From the NCBI GenBank assembly GCA_019671005.1, contig CM033726.1, positions 23,187,657 to 23,251,656 of the forward strand: a stretch of DNA of 64,000 nucleotides, written 5' to 3'. This document shows positions 45,511-55,587 of this stretch, one piece after another; positions within the stretch are counted from its first letter, which is position 1; every line of letters begins with the position of its first letter. The stretch comes from Hibiscus mutabilis. Lineage: Eukaryota; Streptophyta; Magnoliopsida; Malvales; Malvaceae. The position numbers and the translations under genes are program-made. Below the pieces are notes generated by a model. The model saw only the letters and a program-made list of their open reading frames with translations. It did not search any database and was not told where the DNA came from.

Positions 45511-48500
45511 GGGATAATCATGCGGTTTAACTAGGCAAGGTTTGGGATATCATGCGGTTTAACTAGGCAAGGTTTGGGATATCATGCGGTTTAACTAGGC
45601 AAGGTTTGGGATATCATGCGGTTTAACTAGGCAAGGTTTGGGATATCATGCGGTTTAACTAGGCAAGGTTTGGGATATCATGCGGTTTAACTAGGCAAGG
45701 TTTGGGATATCATGCGGTTTAACTAGGCAAGGTTTGGGATATCATGCGGTTTAACTAGGCAAGGTTTGGGATATCATGCGGTTTAACTAGGCAAGGTTTG
45801 GGATATCATGCGGTTTAACTAGGCAAGGTTTGGGATATCATGCGGTTTAACTAGGCAAGGTTTGGGATATCATGCGGTTTAACTAGGCAAGGTTTGGGAT
45901 ATCATGCGGTTTAACTAGGCAAGGTTTGGGATATCATGCGGTTTAACTAGGCAAGGTTTGGGATATCATGCGGTTTAACTAGGCAAGGTTTGGGATATCA
46001 TGCGGTTTAACTAGGCAAGGTTTGGGATATCATGCGGTTTAACTAGGCAAGGTTTGGGATATCATGCGGTTTAACTAGGCAAGGTTTGGGATATCATGCG
46101 GTTTAACTAGGCAAGGTTTGGGATATCATGCGGTTTAACTAGGCAAGGTTTGGGATATCATGCGGTTTAACTAGGCAAGGTTTGGGATATCATGCGGTTT
46201 AACTAGGCAAGGTTTGGGATATCATGCGGTTTAACTAGGCAAGGTTTGGGATATCATGCGGTTTAACTAGGCAAGGTTTGGGATATCATGCGGTTTAACT
46301 AGGCAAGGTTTGGGATATCATGCGGTTTAACTAGGCAAGGTTTGGGATATCATGCGGTTTAACTAGGCAAGGTTTGGGATATCATGCGGTTTAACTAGGC
46401 AAGGTTTGGGATATCATGCGGTTTAACTAGGCAAGGTTTGGGATATCATGCGGTTTAACTAGGCAAGGTTTGGGATATCATGCGGTTTAACTAGGCAAGG
46501 TTTGGGATATCATGCGGTTTAACTAGGCAAGGTTTGGGATATCATGCGGTTTAACTAGGCAAGGTTTGGGATATCATGCGGTTTAACTAGGCAAGGTTTG
46601 GGATATCATGCGGTTTAACTAGGCAAGGTTTGGGATATCATGCGGTTTAACTAGGCAAGGTTTGGGATATCATGCGGTTTAACTAGGCAAGGTTTGGGAT
46701 ATCATGCGGTTTAACTAGGCAAGGTTTGGGATATCATGCGGTTTAACTAGGCAAGGTTTGGGATATCATGCGGTTTAACTAGGCAAGGTTTGGGATATCA
46801 TGCGGTTTAACTAGGCAAGGTTTGGGATATCATGCGGTTTAACTAGGCAAGGTTTGGGATATCATGCGGTTTAACTAGGCAAGGTTTGGGATATCATGCG
46901 GTTTAACTAGGCAAGGTTTGGGATATCATGCGGTTTAACTAGGCAAGGTTTGGGATATCATGCGGTTTAACTAGGCAAGGTTTGGGATATCATGCGGTTT
47001 AACTAGGCAAGGTTTGGGATATCATGCGGTTTAACTAGGCAAGGTTTGGGATATCATGCGGTTTAACTAGGCAAGGTTTGGGATATCATGCGGTTTAACT
47101 AGGCAAGGTTTGGGATATCATGCGGTTTAACTAGGCAAGGTTTGGGATATCATGCGGTTTAACTAGGCAAGGTTTGGGATATCATGCGGTTTAACTAGGC
47201 AAGGTTTGGGATATCATGCGGTTTAACTAGGCAAGGTTTGGGATATCATGCGGTTTAACTAGGCAAGGTTTGGGATATCATGCGGTTTAACTAGGCAAGG
47301 TTTGGGATATCATGCGGTTTAACTAGGCAAGGTTTGGGATATCATGCGGTTTAACTAGGCAAGGTTTGGGATATCATGCGGTTTAACTAGGCAAGGTTTG
47401 GGATATCATGCGGTTTAACTAGGCAAGGTTTGGGATATCATGCGGTTTAACTAGGCAAGGTTTGGGATATCATGCGGTTTAACTAGGCAAGGTTTGGGAT
47501 ATCATGCGGTTTAACTAGGCAAGGTTTGGGATATCATGCGGTTTAACTAGGCAAGGTTTGGGATATCATGCGGTTTAACTAGGCAAGGTTTGGGATATCA
47601 TGCGGTTTAACTAGGCAAGGTTTGGGATATCATGCGGTTTAACTAGGCAAGGTTTGGGATATCATGCGGTTTAACTAGGCAAGGTTTGGGATATCATGCG
47701 GTTTAACTAGGCAAGGTTTGGGATATCATGCGGTTTAACTAGGCAAGGTTTGGGATATCATGCGGTTTAACTAGGCAAGGTTTGGGATATCATGCGGTTT
47801 AACTAGGCAAGGTTTGGGATATCATGCGGTTTAACTAGGCAAGGTTTGGGATATCATGCGGTTTAACTAGGCAAGGTTTGGGATATCATGCGGTTTAACT
47901 AGGCAAGGTTTGGGATATCATGCGGTTTAACTAGGCAAGGTTTGGGATATCATGCGGTTTAACTAGGCAAGGTTTGGGATATCATGCGGTTTAACTAGGC
48001 AAGGTTTGGGATATCATGCGGTTTAACTAGGCAAGGTTTGGGATATCATGCGGTTTAACTAGGCAAGGTTTGGGATATCATGCGGTTTAACTAGGCAAGG
48101 TTTGGGATATCATGCGGTTTAACTAGGCAAGGTTTGGGATATCATGCGGTTTAACTAGGCAAGGTTTGGGATATCATGCGGTTTAACTAGGCAAGGTTTG
48201 GGATATCATGCGGTTTAACTAGGCAAGGTTTGGGATATCATGCGGTTTAACTAGGCAAGGTTTGGGATATCATGCGGTTTAACTAGGCAAGGTTTGGGAT
48301 ATCATGCGGTTTAACTAGGCAAGGTTTGGGATATCATGCGGTTTAACTAGGCAAGGTTTGGGATATCATGCGGTTTAACTAGGCAAGGTTTGGGATATCA
48401 TGCGGTTTAACTAGGCAAGGTTTGGGATATCATGCGGTTTAACTAGGCAAGGTTTGGGATATCATGCGGTTTAACTAGGCAAGGTTTGGGATATCATGCG

Positions 48501-49516
48501 GTTTAACTAGGCAAGGTTTGGGATATCATGCGGTTTAACTAGGCAAGGTTTGGGATATCATGCGGTTTAACTAGGCAAGGTTTGGGATATCATGCGGTTT
48601 AACTAGGCAAGGTTTGGGATATCATGCGGTTTAACTAGGCAAGGTTTGGGATATCATGCGGTTTAACTAGGCAAGGTTTGGGATATCATGCGGTTTAACT
48701 AGGCAAGGTTTGGGATATCATGCGGTTTAACTAGGCAAGGTTTGGGATATCATGCGGTTTAACTAGGCAAGGTTTGGGATATCATGCGGTTTAACTAGGC
48801 AAGGTTTGGGATATCATGCGGTTTAACTAGGCAAGGTTTGGGATATCATGCGGTTTAACTAGGCAAGGTTTGGGATATCATGCGGTTTAACTAGGCAAGG
48901 TTTGGGATATCATGCGGTTTAACTAGGCAAGGTTTGGGATATCATGCGGTTTAACTAGGCAAGGTTTGGGATATCATGCGGTTTAACTAGGCAAGGTTTG
49001 GGATATCATGCGGTTTAACTAGGCAAGGTTTGGGATATCATGCGGTTTAACTAGGCAAGGTTTGGGATATCATGCGGTTTAACTAGGCAAGGTTTGGGAT
49101 ATCATGCGGTTTAACTAGGCAAGGTTTGGGATATCATGCGGTTTAACTAGGCAAGGTTTGGGATATCATGCGGTTTAACTAGGCAAGGTTTGGGATATCA
49201 TGCGGTTTAACTAGGCAAGGTTTGGGATATCATGCGGTTTAACTAGGCAAGGTTTGGGATATCATGCGGTTTAACTAGGCAAGGTTTGGGATATCATGCG
49301 GTTTAACTAGGCAAGGTTTGGGATATCATGCGGTTTAACTAGGCAAGGTTTGGGATATCATGCGGTTTAACTAGGCAAGGTTTGGGATATCATGCGGTTT
49401 AACTAGGCAAGGTTTGGGATATCATGCGGTTTAACTAGGCAAGGTTTGGGATATCATGCGGTTTAACTAGGCAAGGTTTGGGATATCATGCGGTTTAACT
49501 AGGCAAGGTTTGGGAT
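45511..49516. repeat. 32-bp tandem array, 125 apparently identical copies
   Basis: The unit contains GATATCATGCGGTTTAACTA and GGCAAGG, with period exactly 32 (lines of the sequence recur every 480 bp, 15 units). The core GCGG occurs first at 45522 and last at 49490, which is 124 steps of 32 bp. The first unit has one extra A (GGGATAATCATG). I saw no other difference on reading through. The array is not coding: 32 is not a multiple of 3, and TAA/TAG fall in the units. It begins right after truncated gag and ends by running into LTR-A sequence at TTTGGGATTTTTAAGCAAGG. Each unit has a GATATC site. Confidence 0.97.
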
Positions 49517-49883
49517 TTTTAAGCAAGGTTTGTTTAAAATACTTCGGGATTTAAGCATGGATTGTCTATAAAGTTATATAAAGGTTATTATGTTTTGATT
49601 CGGTTGGAATCATGGAAAAATGCTTAGGTTGTAAGCATGTTTTGAGCATCCTCACTAAGCATGTGTGCTTACGCTCTCTTTTTTCTAATGATACAGAGCA
49701 TTAAAGTTCGGGGCAGCAAAGGCAAGGTTTGAAAGGATCCAAGAGATAAACTACTTTTGAGTATGAACTCGGTTTATGTTTTAGTTAATAAGGCAATGTG
49801 TTCGCCATGGTTCTTGGGAGTTATAAATTTGTTGCATTGTGGTTTTTAGAATGATTCTATACTAGTTTTTGATGATGGTTAGA
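49517..49883 (+). mobile_element. 3' LTR-A of the nested element, part 1 (after the array)
   Basis: Aligns with about 43410-43826 of the 5' LTR with an internal gap of about 55 bp. In the stretch after CCTCACTAAG I count roughly 13 differences in 185 bases. It ends in the TTAGA duplication of the solo LTR. Confidence 0.88.
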
Positions 49884-50269
49884 TGTAGCACTCTCAATGT
49901 ATATTCGATGATTAAATACACATTGAAGATGTTACTAAATTATTTAGCTGATTTCCTAACTTGTAATTTTTTTTAAACATCTGACATAAAACTAGCTTAT
50001 AAATTAATCAACGAATAAATTGATACATGCCCACTAAAGAATATCGTAAATTTATAATGTCTTACTGATGTTTGGTAGATTGCAGCTTGATTAACATGCT
50101 TGACTCCTCTTCGGGTAAGTTTCCAATAACCTACGTGTGAAACAATACACGCTAAGTATTAACTTAGTGAGGTAACTATAAATTAAAGTAAAGCATTTCA
50201 ATGTATAGAAATAACATAAAATAAACTTATTAAATTCATTCCCCTATCATTTAACAGTGGTATACATTT

Positions 50270-50700
50270 CCTGCAAAATGGAAAGCAAATCCCAATTATA
50301 GTTTATATCATAACATCAAACCTTTATTTTATTAATCAAATATACGTTAAGCTTTTTAACTTAACTGTCTGCATAAATGCATTTCATGTATTATAGCCCA
50401 AAGTATAAAATCATGTAATCTATAATGCAAGAATAATCATGTAAGAAATTTGTAGTGCAATAATTATGTACTGTAAAGTCATGTAACTGTACTGTAAAAT
50501 CTTATGGTCCAAGGCAAATATCAAGTCATTCCTCTGTCATATAGCAGTGTAATACAGTTCCTGCAAAATGGCAAGCGTGTCCCAATTGCAGTTTGTATCA
50601 TGTCATCAAAACTTTATTTTACCAATCAAATATATTTTAAGCTTTTTAACTTAACTGCCTGCATAAATATATTTCATGTATTGTCACCCAAAGTACAAAA
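50270..50700. repeat. Imperfect direct duplication within the solo LTR
   Basis: The segment at about 50234-50400 (CATTCCCCTATCATTTAACA, TTCCTGCAAAATGG and following) recurs at about 50525-50695 (CATTCCTCTGTCATATAGCA, TTCCTGCAAAATGG and following), with about 85-90 percent agreement. A 290-bp unit was duplicated some time ago. Confidence 0.75.
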
Positions 50701-50729
50701 TCATGTGATGCTATGGAATGTGAGTCATC

Positions 50730-51240
50730 ACGACACCGTAGTGTCTACGATGCCATAACGTCTGCATCACCGAAGTGACTGAGATAAGTATGTACTCGAG
50801 GACACCCTTTGCTCCTCATACTCGCACATTTTGTGCTATGTAACACCGTAGTGTTTGAACCGACTCTGCAGAGTCTATCTCGACCCCGAAGAGTCTATCT
50901 CGTACCGTAGTGCTATGACGCATCTGCTAGGACTCTACGAATATCCAACTATGCCGAAGATTCTCATGCAATTTCATGTGAACTTATGGTATAAGAGTCA
51001 TCTTACGACACCGTAGTGTCTACAATGTCGTAGCGTCTAATGGTGAGTACGTACTTGAGGACGTTCTTTTCTCCTCAATATTGCATCTTTTTGTGTTAGT
51101 CGACACCGTAGTGTATAAACATCACCGAAGTGACTACAATGCCGTAGCATCTGATATAAACACCAAAGACTCTCGCACCGTAGTGCTAGTTTGCAGCTGC
51201 TATGACTTTATGGATACCCAATTATACCAAAGACTCTCAC
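50730..51240. repeat. CACCGTAGTG / CACCGAAGTG minisatellite zone
   Basis: Short inverted-repeat words ACACCGTAGTGT (50733-50744 and again near 50842, 51008 and 51104) and TCACCGAAGTGA, mixed with TGCCGTAGCGTCT and GAAGAGTCTATCTC words. Irregular spacing of 20-50 bp. Confidence 0.8.
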
Positions 51241-52755
51241 ACTAGTACTTGGGCATAACAATATATTATTTTCATATTCAATATCCAATCCTTCAATACT
51301 ATTATCCATAATTCAATAATGGGCAGTTCGTACCCAACATCTAAAAATCTGATTTATCATAGATAAATCATTATGCCATTATCAGTGTATCACATATGCC
51401 ATTTAATATTTCATGCCATTTACATACTTTGATCAACATATATTTTCATTAATATTAATGCCGACTTCTCGCAAGTCTCTCTCATGTCATATATATAAAA
51501 TAAATAAAAAAATGCAATCATTCATATCACATATATAATAAATAAGTAAAAATGCACTCACCTAGGCCATTTATTAGCATGCCTCACTAAATTCTACTCA
51601 ATCCTTTCATTCATAGTACCTCGAATCTTCTTTTGATTCGGATTAAACTTAAAATCAAGATTCGGGGCTTAAATCGAGCTTGGAAAATTTCCTTCTTCTT
51701 TCTCCTCTTAAACACGGTTTTGGAGAGTAATTTGCTGATAATTCCTTCATATTTTCATGTATTTATGCCACTTGTATTATAAAAAAATGAATTTTTAATT
51801 CAATAAATTTCACTTTCTAAAAATAACCTCCAACTAGATCTATATTTCTAATTTCCCATTTTGTAACATTCCAACTAGACTAGTTGGATTCTAATCAGCC
51901 ACTATTCATAAATAAAAGAAATCTCAAAATTCCTTCGATGTCCCTTTTGGGCAAAATGACCAAAATGCCCTTTACCGATCAACTTATTCACAAAATTGCC
52001 ATTCCATATCATTTCAATCGATTTAAATTTTTCTTGATCTTTTTAACATCCAAGTAGTCATAAAATAATATTTTATGACTCTTTTAAGATCCATGGAGCT
52101 ATCTCTAAAATTTTAGCTCGATCTGATTTACCAATAATTATCGAGAATTTTATCGGCTACTAAATAAATTCCTTGATCAAAATAAATCATAGGATTCATC
52201 CTGAATCGAACAAAAATATTTCCAAAACTTGGGAATAATAATTTTTGTATCCTTCTTCTATCATATAGTAAAATTTCAAAATTTTTAGTTCGATCTGAAC
52301 ACCCGAATTCCACTTAAACTTTGATTGTGATTTCCCAACAATCGAAATATCAGTTCAAACCAGAATTCCATATTTGATCCACACCCTTAGGTGATCTATC
52401 TATTTATGAAATGAAAACCCCTAACTTTTGGGAAATTTCAACTTTAGTCCTTCAACTTTTCATATTTAGTCTTGTACCACACAAGTTTTGACTGGTTAAC
52501 ATTTTGGTCACTAAATTTTAAATTTCTATTCCCATTCCAATTTCATCGAATTTCGACCAAACTTTGCAAGTACCTTAATTAACTTGCCCTCTATCATATG
52601 ATGCTTTTAAATCTCAGAATTCCTTTTCCATAACCCATAATCGAAGAAATCCTAACTTTTGCATTTTTGTCATTTTAGTCACTAAGATAACTTTTAAGCT
52701 ATTATCTTAATACTAAATGATCCTTAATCAACTTAGTAAAATTTAGGGTATTACA

Positions 52756-53839
52756 TTAGATGTTGCTCAGCTTGATGTTATTACTTTCCTATAGATGTGG
52801 TTGAATGGATGTATAGGTATGCATCTAGAGTTCCCTTGTGGATTGCTATGTTGTGCTGGTTTGACCAGGTTGAATTTGCTATTTTGAGTGCGTTGCCATG
52901 ATGCTTATGCTGAGAATGGCCTAATTGTGCATTTTGGTATGTTTGGCAAAGTGGTCTAAGAAGCATGCCTCTAGAGTGGTCCTTCGGAAATATGAGGTTG
53001 TTTTGTTTGCCTAACCTTGGTATAAATGATAGTTTATGTATGCTCAAATGTTGTTATGCGTGATGCAAGTTGCTAGGGGCCAATTGCATCTAGAATTGTG
53101 TGAAAAACAAACTAATTTTGACATTACAGGCCCAGGCATACCGATACGCGGGGGACCGTATCGGTACGGCTAGGCAAATAAGGCCAGGGTGTTTCGATAC
53201 AGGTAGGGGCATTTTGATATGCTTAATGGTTACTATAATTTCACTTTTTGGGATTGAGGTCGCATACCGAAATACCAGGTGACCGTATCGGTACGGTGTT
53301 TAAAGATTTTAAAACATATTTATACTCGAAGTGGCGTACCAGTACGGGTCTTGCCGTAACGAAATGATGAGTTCACAACCGTATAGATACGGGACTCAAC
53401 GTATTGATACAGATATCGTTGTTTCTGTTAATGTCTTGGAAATGTAGTTCTGGTTTTTTTCGTTTTAGTCCCTGAATCTTGTTTTGCCAATTATTTGAGC
53501 ATGGATGATCGTTTGAAGCTGATTTTTGACATATAAGCATGAAACATACTTAATTAAAGATTGGTAACTTAAAAATTAGAAAAGTCCTTTTATGTTGCAG
53601 AAATTGCGTTTTAGTCCCTAATTTGTGTTTGTGGCCAATTGGATGTTGTTACGATGCCCGATTAAGATGAGTGCTCACCTATGGACAATATGAACATGTA
53701 GGAAAGAATTATTGCTTCTAGGCAAGATAAAACAAAAAAATGGGAGTGTTTTAGGTTTAATCTTCCCGGTTTACTTCGGTAAACCTAATGTAGCTTGCTC
53801 AGTTCGATCTTACGACTAAGCCGGGTCAAAGAGGTTACA
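52756..53839 (+). mobile_element. 3' LTR-A of the nested element, part 2
   Basis: Continues the LTR after the solo insertion (GATGTTGCTCAGCTTGATG, as at about 43824) through the CGTAYCG cluster (53135-53420) to AGAGGTTACA at 53839. TTAGT follows at 53840-53844, matching the left flank at 41323. Confidence 0.92.
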
Positions 53840-53844
53840 TTAGT
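53840..53844. repeat. Target-site duplication TTAGT (right)
   Basis: Perfect copy of 41323-41327. Confidence 0.93.
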
Positions 53845-54499
53845 CATTTTTGGAGGACTTTGTGGAACAAACTTGGCACCAAATTATTGCTCTATACAAC
53901 ATGTCACCGCAAACTGATGTCCAAACTGAAGTGGTTAATCGGGTCCTATCAACCTTGTTAAGAGCCATTATTCGAAAGAACTTTAAAACGTGGGAAGAAT
54001 GTTTGTCGCATGTTGAATTTGCATACAAGCGATCAATGCATTCAATCAGTAAGCATTCACCATTTGAGATTGTCTATGGTTTTAATCCTTTAACTCCACT
54101 TGATTTAATTCTTTTACCATCTGATCAGTTTATACATGTAGATGGTAAAAAGAAGTCAAAATTTGTGAGGAATCTACATCAACAAATAAAGGAAAACATT
54201 GAAAGAAGAACTGAGCAATATCCAAACAAGGCCAACAAGGGATGCAAGCTAGTTATTTTTTAGCCCAAAGATTAGGTTTGGATACACTTGCGAAAGGAAC
54301 GATTTCCCACTCAACGGATATCGAAGTTATTACCTCGAGGAGACGGTCCTTTCCAAGTTCTTGAAAGGATTAATGACAATGCATACAAATTAGACCTTCC
54401 AAGTAAGTATAACATTAGTACAAGCTTTAAGGTATCTGATTTGTCTCTTTATGATGTAGGTGACAATTTAGGGACAAATCGATTTAAAAAAAGAGGGGA
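53845..54499 (+). pseudogene. pol: Second part of integrase and Pol C-terminus of element D
   Basis: Continues the integrase broken at 41327: FWRTLWNKLGTKL in one frame, then 53850-54263 open with SPQTDVQTEVVNRVLSTLLR (the catalytic Glu in TDVQTE), ECLSHVEFAYKRSMHS and FEIVYGFNPLTPLDL. A stop at 54261-54263 and a frameshift lead into 54288-54578 (MRKERFPTQRISKLLPRGDG, FQVLERINDNAYKLDLP, TSFKVSDLSLYDVG). This frame crosses the polypurine tract and runs on into the LTR. It lacks the clear chromodomain seen in the LTR-A and LTR-B pols. Gag, protease and RT are also broken, so element D is inactive. Confidence 0.88.
54484..54499 (+). promoter_or_regulatory. Polypurine tract of element D (inside the coding frame)
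   Basis: TTAAAAAAAGAGGGGA directly before the LTR start TGATGTGAGC. The tract is translated in the Pol frame as FKKRGD. Confidence 0.8.
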
Positions 54500-55587
54500 T
54501 GATGTGAGCATGGATCCATCGAAAGACGATCCAATCAAGCTTCCACGAGGTCTAGTCACTCGAGCAAGAGCAAAATAGTTCAAAGAAGCTCTCATAGGAT
54601 TAATTGAACAAGCTTCAGACATTGGGCAAGCTTTGGACGTTGGACTTGTGCCATGGAATCCTTGAAATTTGTTGCATGTGAACATATTGAGTTAATAGTG
54701 AACATTTTAATTTATTTGAAGCTACATGTTTTTAATTGATGTTACATTTTAGTTAATTTTTTTGTTGCTACATGTTTCTTATATTTTTATTATTGTCACA
54801 TTTTTATGTTCCAATATTTATGTCACATTACATGTTATTTTCACCTATTATTAGTTTGATTACATGGCTAGCCATATCAAGCTTGGAAGAAAGACTCTAG
54901 GGATGCCACATGCACATTCATGAAGAGAGGAATATTCAAGGCATTAAATCCATACATTCACCAAGACCATTCATCTTTTGAAGCATGCATGTACGACAAA
55001 CGGAGTTGCTTGGAAGTTTCTTACACTTAGAGAATGCATTGGAGATTATTCATCTATTCAAGTCTTTCACCTCCCAAAACAAGTGTGTTGGATGGAACAA
55101 ATAAAGATTCATGGAACATGCACATTGCATTATTTCATCCACTTTTGTATCCATTCATATGCCTTAGCCTTAGCCTATAAATAGAAGATAATTTCAATTT
55201 TGTAAACACAACTTTGATTTTAATAGAATTTAAGAGTGTTCTCTTTCTTTGTTCTTAATTGAACTCCAAGTGACTTATCAAGAATATCTTGTGGCGTCAA
55301 CCCCTATCTTTCAAACTTATCACTATCCTTAGTGTGGCATTCAACCCCTTTGATATCGTTGGTTCCTATCTTCTTATAGATAGTGGGTCACGATCCTATA
55401 GTTAAGAAACCGTGTAAGTCTAGGGTCATCATTACATATAGTGATGGTTCTCTCTTGGTTCCCCTTAATCGATTTCAAGCCTACCTACCATCACCATTCC
55501 TATATTTCATTTCTTTTTTCAATCATTCCATCAGTCCAAGCCGATTTGAAAACCTCCATTATTGTCATCCAAAGCACTTTGATTTCA
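54500..55587 (+). mobile_element. 3' LTR of element D, 1.1 kb
   Basis: Pairs with 36326-37451. The first 80 bp continue the Pol frame (MDPSKDDPIKLPRGLVTRAR, stop at 54576-54578, with homologous code reading on to about 54690). A TATA-like CTATAAATAGAAG is at about 55172-55184, and the CTTATAGATAGTGGGTCA block follows near 55370. The end near GATTTCA (55587) is the last point of good agreement with the 5' copy. No matching target duplication was found (GAAGT before 36326). Confidence 0.8.
55172..55184 (+). promoter_or_regulatory. TATA box of element D LTR
   Basis: CTATAAATAGAAG, 670 bp into the LTR. The equivalent in the 5' LTR is a degraded AATAAATATAGG near 37029. Confidence 0.45.

Larger units (their letters stand above)
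49884..52755 (-). mobile_element. Solo LTR (LTR-B-like family), minus strand, in the 3' LTR-A
   Basis: Minus-strand start TGTAATACCCTAAATTTTAC at 52755 and end GAGTGCTACA at 49884. The direct repeats TTAGA (49879-49883 and 52756-52760) flank it, and removing one restores the LTR-A order (TTAGATGTTGCTC, as at about 43822). It has CTTAGTGAGG at 50163-50172 and the CACCGTAGTG repeat zone at 50730-51240. 2872 bp, no internal region. Family relationship to LTR-B is by layout, not by strong sequence identity. Confidence 0.92.

Noticed and set aside
45511..49516. CRISPR-like regular repeat array
   Set aside because: Units follow each other directly with no unique spacers, and the setting is a plant retrotransposon. 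It is a tandem array.
45511..49516. Repeat protein encoded by the array
   Set aside because: The 32-bp unit shifts frame each copy, and TAA and TAG occur in the units, so no frame stays open on either strand.
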